Shown here piece after piece: positions 5,437-9,571 of a stretch of DNA of 9,571 nucleotides. The notes under the pieces were generated by a model. The model worked only from the letters and a program-made list of their open reading frames with translations, did no database searches and had not been told where the DNA came from. The stretch is from Balneolaceae bacterium. GTDB lineage: Bacteria; Bacteroidota; Rhodothermia; Balneolales; Balneolaceae. The position numbers and the translations under genes are program-made. The DNA lies in assembly GCA_007129085.1 (NCBI GenBank), contig SKWF01000028.1:1-9571 (forward strand), in the 5' to 3' direction. Position 1 is the stretch's first letter. Each line of letters opens with the position of its first letter.

Positions 5437-7677
5437 ATGGCAGAAAAACATGTCTTAGAACGTGATCTCGGCTTAACATCCATCATTGCAATCAGTATGG
5501 GAGCGATGATTGGCAGCGGTATATTTATTCTGCCCGGACTTGCCATGGCCGAAGCCGGTCCCGCTGTTATTCTCTCCTTTGTAATAGCCGGTATCCTGGT
5601 ATTTCCGGCTGCCATCAGTATTGCTGAACTTGGTACGGCAATGCCCGAGGCCGGTGGAGACTATATTTTTATTGAACGAGGTCTGGGGCCCGCTGCGGGA
5701 ACCATTGCAGGCTTGGGAACATGGTTAATGCTCATGTTTAAAGGTGCGCTCGCTCTTGTGGGTGGAATGTTTTATCTGGAAGCAGTCATTGCACTTCCCG
5801 GGGTTGAATCAGTTGCACTTGTTATCGGAACTATTCTAATTCTTGTTAATATTTTCGGTGTAAAACAGACCGGTGGGCTACAGGTCGTAATGGTCATCGT
5901 AATGGTTATGATCCTCGGTATTTTTATAGCTGTCAGCTTGGCCAACATTGAATATTCTCAGTTTACCCCTTTTTATGATGAAGGCACTTCAGGTTTAATT
6001 GCAGCTACCGTAATGGTGCTCATCTCGTATGGAGGTGTAACAAAAGTTGCGGCCGTCGCAGAAGAAATAGATAATCCCGATAGGAATTTACCCCTCGGGT
6101 TGATGCTCTCCTTAATTGTAACAACAGCCCTTTACGCACTCATTGTTTTTGTACTTGTTGGGTTGATTGAAGGTGAAGCACTGGCCGGATCAAACATACC
6201 AATGGTAGATGCTGTTGAACCATTTTTCGGTACAATTGGAGTAGTGCTAATCGTACTTGCGGCAATGCTTGCCCTAATCAGTACCGCTAATGCAGGAATT
6301 CTTACAGCCTCCCGATACCCTTTTGCCTTAAGCCGGGATAAGTTAATACCCGAACTCTTTGCGTACGTTAGCAGCAAGACAAATACACCTGTTATTGCCA
6401 TTTTAGTAACCGGTGGCGCTATGTTAGCCATAATCCTTCTGCTGCCTGTAGAAGAGATTGCTAAAACGGCCGGTTCATTTCAAATAGTGGTATACATTCT
6501 TGTAAATGTAGCTCTTATTGCATTCAGAGTGCGTAAACCTGAATGGTACACTCCAAAATTTAAATCGCCGGCTTACCCCTGGATTCAAATATTTGGTATA
6601 CTCTCGGGTCTGTTTCTACTTACCCAAATGGATACTCTGCCACTTATTGGTGGTGTTGGAATATTTATATTCGGTATTCTTTGGTATCTCTACTACGGCA
6701 GAAAACGTGCAGCCGACAGAGAGAGTGTAATTAGCGAAGCAATTACGACCACCATTGAATCTGAACCGGAAGTAGACGTTCCCTACCGTATTGTGCTGCC
6801 TATTGCAAATCCTGCAAATCAGCATAATTTGTTACGGCTTGCTTCTTCAATTGCCTCTACCCGGGATAATGCAGAAATTATCTGTGTGAATGTTATTGTC
6901 GTACCCGATCAAACCTCGCTTGCTCAACAAGTTGAATACGATAAAGAGCGGGTTAAAAAACAAGAAGAGCTCTTTGCAGAAGTTCGAAAAGCATCGAGAG
7001 AACTGAACTTCAGGCTCAAAACCAAAGCGGTAGTTGGACGTAATGTCAGCCATATTGTTTTAGAAACAATAAGGGAAGAACATGCAAATGAAGTTATTTT
7101 AGGTTGGAAAGGAAGTAAAAAGAAGAGACAGTTTATATTGGGCTCCAATATTGATCCCATTGTGAAAAATTCACCGTGCCGGGTTACCCTAATAAAACCG
7201 GTGAGCCAGGAGATTGGGAAAACTGTAACATTTGTAGGCACCGGGCCAAACTCTATTAATGCTGTTAAAAGGGCATTCGAACTCATTAGCCAAGAGCCAA
7301 ATACTAAGCTTACTCTCATAAATGTTCAGCACAGAGGTCAAGACCTTAACGAGGAACAACTCATCGACAAAGGTCAACAGCTGATACGTCAAGTTATAAC
7401 CGATTCCGGTATTGACGATACACTTGTCGATTCCGATGTTCTCCTTTCAGATAACCCCGAAGAAACCCTGCTCGATACAGCGAATAACTTTAATACGGTC
7501 TGTATTGGGGCTTCACGTTCATCAGCCCTTGAACGTGCCCTATTCGGTACATTTCCCGAACATCTCGGTGAAAACTTCAATGGAAATGTATTTATTATTC
7601 GAGGGCGCGAACGCAGTCTTCGTTCAGGCTGGCACTACATTAAAACGGTATTTAACCGAAAAAATAACGGTAACTAA
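5437..7677 (+). CDS. APC-superfamily amino-acid permease fused to two C-terminal Usp domains
   Basis: This is a 746-residue fusion. Residues ~12-420 form a 12-segment APC transporter. TM1 has the unwound substrate/ion motif GSGIF (26-30) followed by P33, and TM2 begins after AEAGPA. After a charged linker (421-447) come two Usp domains. The first (~449-588) begins YRIVLPIANP and ends PCRVTLIKP, with a textbook nucleotide-binding motif: G556, G559, G569 and S570 in the G-2x-G-9x-G-S arrangement. The second (~594-723) has G691-AS-R694...G704-T705, the same layout with Arg for the second Gly. The cytosolic Usp pair probably senses ATP or stress and adjusts transport; the amino-acid substrate is not readable from sequence. 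A plain permease is ~450 residues, so the extra ~300 is the fusion. The ATG has no Shine-Dalgarno. A regulated promoter region lies upstream and a small hairpin follows the stop. Confidence 0.93.
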   Translation: MAEKHVLERDLGLTSIIAISMGAMIGSGIFILPGLAMAEAGPAVILSFVIAGILVFPAAISIAELGTAMPEAGGDYIFIERGLGPAAGTIAGLGTWLMLMFKGALALVGGMFYLEAVIALPGVESVALVIGTILILVNIFGVKQTGGLQVVMVIVMVMILGIFIAVSLANIEYSQFTPFYDEGTSGLIAATVMVLISYGGVTKVAAVAEEIDNPDRNLPLGLMLSLIVTTALYALIVFVLVGLIEGEALAGSNIPMVDAVEPFFGTIGVVLIVLAAMLALISTANAGILTASRYPFALSRDKLIPELFAYVSSKTNTPVIAILVTGGAMLAIILLLPVEEIAKTAGSFQIVVYILVNVALIAFRVRKPEWYTPKFKSPAYPWIQIFGILSGLFLLTQMDTLPLIGGVGIFIFGILWYLYYGRKRAADRESVISEAITTTIESEPEVDVPYRIVLPIANPANQHNLLRLASSIASTRDNAEIICVNVIVVPDQTSLAQQVEYDKERVKKQEELFAEVRKASRELNFRLKTKAVVGRNVSHIVLETIREEHANEVILGWKGSKKKRQFILGSNIDPIVKNSPCRVTLIKPVSQEIGKTVTFVGTGPNSINAVKRAFELISQEPNTKLTLINVQHRGQDLNEEQLIDKGQQLIRQVITDSGIDDTLVDSDVLLSDNPEETLLDTANNFNTVCIGASRSSALERALFGTFPEHLGENFNGNVFIIRGRERSLRSGWHYIKTVFNRKNNGN

Positions 7678-7692
7678 GTAGCAGCCTGCTAC
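7678..7692 (+). terminator. Hairpin after the permease gene, possible weak terminator
   Basis: GTAGCAG-C-CTGCTAC directly follows the TAA stop and can fold as a 6-bp stem with a 3-base loop. The downstream CATTCTCATTATT is T-rich but not a true U-run, so termination would be partial. A second weak candidate follows: stem ACGAA (7741-7745) with TTCGT (7754-7758) and a TTTTT run to 7762, 25 bases before hisS. Some read-through into hisS is therefore likely. Confidence 0.35.
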
Positions 7693-7787
7693 CATTCTCA
7701 TTATTAAAATACCCCGTATATTCGGCTGATATTTAAGCGTACGAACGGTATCTTTCGTTTTTAAAAATTTGACGAATAATCCCCTTT

Positions 7788-9047
7788 ATGGCTCAAGCAA
7801 AATACTCCACACACTTGGGAATGGTTGATATCCTTCCTGATGAAGCGCGAAAATGGCAATACCTCGAAAACCTAATCAGAGAAGAGGCAGAAAAATTTAA
7901 CCTAGAGGAGATCCGAACGCCCATCATGGAGCAGACAGAGCTGATTGTGAGGGGATTGGGCCAGCTAACTGATATTGTATCCAAAGAGATCTTTTCCTTC
8001 AGCCGTGGCGATGACAATTATGTACTCCGGCCTGAACTGACGGCCCCTGTTGTACGCGCTTACGTTCAGCACCATATGGCACAGAGAGGCGGTTCTCAAA
8101 AACTGTTTTACATCGGCCCTATGTTCCGTGCCGAGCGGCCACAAAAAGGGCGACAGCGTCAATTCCACCAGTTTGGAGCTGAAGTTCTTGGAAGTGATGA
8201 CCCCGTAGCCGATGTAGAAATCATCGCGTTTATGGTTCAAATCTATAAAAAGATTGGCATCACCAATACCACACTAAAATTGAATTCCATCGGCGATCCT
8301 GATAGTCGAAATGCTTACAAGAAAGCACTTAAAGATCATCTTAAACCAAATTTTGATAAGCTGAGTGAGGTATCACAAAAACGGTATGAGAATAATCCTC
8401 TCCGGATTCTGGATTCCAAAGAGGAAGAGGATCAGCCGTTTATTAAAAATGCTCCGGTAATCACCGATTTTTTAAATGAAGATTCACTGCGGCACTACAA
8501 ACAAGTAAAAGAGTATTTAGCGGATCTTGATATACCTTTTGAAGAAGATCCTTACCTAGTGCGCGGAATGGATTATTACACGCAAACAGCGTTTGAATTG
8601 ATAAGTCCTGATTTGGGATCGCAAGATGCCCTTGCCGGAGGTGGACGGTATGATCTGCTGGTTGAAGAAATTGGCGGACAGCCCACTCCTGCCGTAGGTT
8701 TTGCAGCCGGAATGGAGCGTCTGCTAATCGCTTGTGAGGAACTTGGAATTCAGTTGGGAGACGAGAAAAAAGTAGACGTATATATTGTAACACTAGGTGA
8801 TGAAGCTCGAAAATGGGGCGTTTCAAAATTACCACAACTCCGCGACGCCGGCCTATCTGCAACGATGGATTATAAGGGGCGATCGATGAAAGCCCAAATG
8901 AAAGATGCCAACCGCGAAAATGCAAAATATGCACTGATTGTGGGTGGGAATGAGCTGGAAGAAGGGAAGTTCACTTTACGTAATATGAAAGAAAGTGAAG
9001 AAAAGTCGCTTAGCTTTGAAGAGATTTTAGAGAAACTTTCAAATTAG
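7788..9047 (+). CDS. hisS: Histidyl-tRNA synthetase
   Basis: The enzyme charges tRNA-His with histidine using ATP in the cytosol (class II synthetase). Its 419 residues are the normal bacterial length. Landmarks are the N-terminal VDILPDE (13-19), the RPELTAPVVR strand (81-90), and class II motif 2, FYIGPMFRAERPQKGRQRQFHQFG (107-130 overall). HisRS-specific HisA is LVRGMDYYT (257-265) with catalytic Arg259, and HisB is AGGGRYD (283-289). Motif 3 is VGFAAGMERL (303-312). The C-terminal anticodon-binding domain runs from about 328 to 418, with IVGGNE near its middle. The start at 7788 fits the family N-terminus and has no Shine-Dalgarno. It lies 110 bases behind the permease gene, in the same direction, with no functional link evident. 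Confidence 0.98.
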   Translation: MAQAKYSTHLGMVDILPDEARKWQYLENLIREEAEKFNLEEIRTPIMEQTELIVRGLGQLTDIVSKEIFSFSRGDDNYVLRPELTAPVVRAYVQHHMAQRGGSQKLFYIGPMFRAERPQKGRQRQFHQFGAEVLGSDDPVADVEIIAFMVQIYKKIGITNTTLKLNSIGDPDSRNAYKKALKDHLKPNFDKLSEVSQKRYENNPLRILDSKEEEDQPFIKNAPVITDFLNEDSLRHYKQVKEYLADLDIPFEEDPYLVRGMDYYTQTAFELISPDLGSQDALAGGGRYDLLVEEIGGQPTPAVGFAAGMERLLIACEELGIQLGDEKKVDVYIVTLGDEARKWGVSKLPQLRDAGLSATMDYKGRSMKAQMKDANRENAKYALIVGGNELEEGKFTLRNMKESEEKSLSFEEILEKLSN

Positions 9048-9088
9048 TTGCCCTCAGATTTTAGCGATGTAAATATCTGATAAGTTAA

Positions 9089-9134
9089 GACCTGACAGCA
9101 TTCCCGGCGACTTACCGGGGTTTCTGTCAGCGTC
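9089..9134 (+). repeat. Palindromic repeat unit, copy 1
   Basis: GAC-CTGACAG (9089-9098) pairs with CTGTCAG-c-GTC (9124-9134), leaving C9131 bulged. Inside, CCCGG (9103-9107) pairs with CCGGG (9115-9119) around the loop CGACTTA. The result is a stem with an asymmetric internal loop, a shape typical of REP-like or dispersed intergenic repeats. Confidence 0.6.
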
Positions 9135-9177
9135 AATAAGTATTTACTATTCTCGAAGTCTAAATCACCTTAAAACC

Positions 9178-9233
9178 CAACGCTGTCAGATCAGCCGGTT
9201 GGCGGACACAGTCCTGTGGGTGCTGACAGGTTG
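9178..9233 (-). repeat. Palindromic repeat unit, copy 2 (inverted, longer centre)
   Basis: CAAC-g-CTGTCAG (9178-9189) pairs with CTGACAG-GTTG (9223-9233), leaving G9182 bulged. Read on the minus strand it has the same frame as copy 1: AC-CTGWCAG-CA at one end and CTGWCAG-C-GT at the other, with the bulged C in the equivalent place. The centre differs and holds its own small dyads: GCCggttGGC (9194-9203) and CACAGtcCTGTG (9207-9218). Confidence 0.55.
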
Positions 9234-9242
9234 TGTAACTAA

Positions 9243-9571
9243 TTAAAATTCCCATAACTCACAAACACCCGACTCCCTGATTTTACGGTCGTGCGTAGCT
9301 AACGGATAGCCTGATAGCATAGAAGAGGCTGCAATCAATCTGTCAGCAGGATCGCCATGGAAACTATCGGGTAACTCCCTTTGAGCTATAACCAATTGAG
9401 AATCAGCCGGCAGTACTGTCATAAACTCCTAACTGACAGCTTTTTCGAGCCAGGTTTCAAAGTTCGGTAAAAGCGTAATTCTTCCTTTCCTCTCCAGCAT
9501 TTCCGTTTCCCAAATGGTCGTCCACGAAATCGATAGCTGACGGTGGTTAGCAAGCCGATCGAGCTCATTTC
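9243..9571 (-). pseudogene. vapC: VapC-type PIN-domain toxin, 5'-truncated by the window and broken by an in-frame TAG
   Basis: Reading leftward from base 9569, one frame of 109 codons ends at TAA (9243-9245). It is interrupted only by TAG at 9429-9431 (codon 47). Before the stop it reads ...LSISWTTIWETEMLERKGRITLL...WLEKAVS, the PIN-domain WE..ML..KGRI block with a conserved acidic Glu. After it, VLPADS...LPDSFHGDPADRLIAAS...LATHDRKIRES is the VapC C-terminal half, with metal-binding Asp residues in HGDPADR and THDRKI. Intact VapC proteins are ~125-135 residue RNases paired with a VapB antitoxin encoded just upstream, which here would lie beyond the right edge along with the first acidic residue. 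The two parts join without a length change, pointing to a single base substitution. An AGGAG and then ATG (9420-9422) follow the stop, so the last 59 residues might be made separately, but that fragment lacks part of the active site. Confidence 0.8.

Larger units (their letters stand above)
9048..9242. other. Spacer between hisS and the PIN-toxin remnant
   Basis: This stretch has no coding sequence. It is dominated by two palindromic repeat units in opposite orientation (9089-9134 and 9178-9233) separated by ~43 AT-rich bases. There is no classical terminator with a U-run; the first palindrome, 42 bases after the hisS stop, could act as an RNA 3'-end or stability structure for both convergent transcripts. 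Confidence 0.6.

Noticed and set aside
6924..7319. Minus-strand open frame of 131 codons within the Usp part of the permease gene
   Set aside because: It is a shadow of a coding frame that contains a recognisable nucleotide-binding motif.
7749..7756. TATCTTTC as a Bacteroidota -7 box (TAnnTTTG) for hisS
   Set aside because: No matching -33 TTTG/TTG box lies at the expected distance, and one position deviates, so I did not call a promoter.
8461..8934. Minus-strand open frame of 157 codons inside hisS
   Set aside because: It lies antisense to clear HisRS motifs and its protein sequence is His/Arg/Leu-rich, as expected of a shadow frame.
9048..9242. Possible CRISPR or tandem-repeat array given the repeated CTGWCAG
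   Set aside because: There are only two units, they are inverted rather than direct, and they have different centres and no regular spacers.
9340..9439. Further CTGTCAG (9340-9346) and CTGACAG (9433-9439) copies as a third repeat unit
   Set aside because: Both fall within the PIN-domain coding sequence and encode conserved-context residues. They lack the flanking AC/CA and GT bases and the spacing of the two real units.

Overview
The window looks like chromosomal DNA from a free-living, probably marine or salt-adapted member of the Bacteroidota/Balneolota/Rhodothermota group. This is inferred from four things: a Bacteroidota-style outer-membrane barrel ending in an aromatic residue, a secreted M1 peptidase with an ...IAQG signal-peptide end, mostly absent Shine-Dalgarno sequences, and an intergenic palindromic repeat of a type I associate with these genomes. 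No rRNA, tRNA, CRISPR array or intact insertion sequence is visible.

Layout. Positions 1-3129 (+) form a probable operon: the 3' end of an outer-membrane beta-barrel gene, a BCCT-family betaine-type transporter, and a tandem-domain universal stress protein (Usp) 14 bases behind it. It closes with a clear intrinsic terminator at 3155-3190. A convergent gene at 3256-4935 (-) encodes an exported M1 zinc metallopeptidase. The 501-base divergent gap at 4936-5436 holds a ~212-bp imperfect palindromic (MITE-like) element and then an AT-rich promoter region with a perfect 17-bp palindrome. Positions 5437-7677 (+) encode an APC-superfamily amino-acid permease fused to two C-terminal Usp domains. hisS (histidyl-tRNA synthetase) follows at 7788-9047 (+). 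After hisS come two inverted copies of a small palindromic repeat. Last, reading leftward from the right edge, is the remnant of a VapC-type PIN-domain toxin gene interrupted by an in-frame amber codon. It is too short and broken to stand out as one ORF.

How the genes fit together. The same design occurs twice: a sodium-coupled-type solute carrier paired with two Usp domains, once as separate adjacent genes (BCCT + Usp) and once as a single polypeptide (APC-Usp-Usp). The fused protein keeps a perfect Usp nucleotide-binding motif in its first Usp domain, while the stand-alone Usp has lost it in both. The porin-like barrel, inner-membrane carrier and cytosolic Usp could form an outer-to-inner uptake route for compatible solutes with a built-in regulator. 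That is inference, with the ectoine transporter regulator TeaD of Halomonas as the nearest known precedent. hisS is housekeeping, and its 3' flank looks like a plastic spot collecting repeats and a decaying toxin gene.
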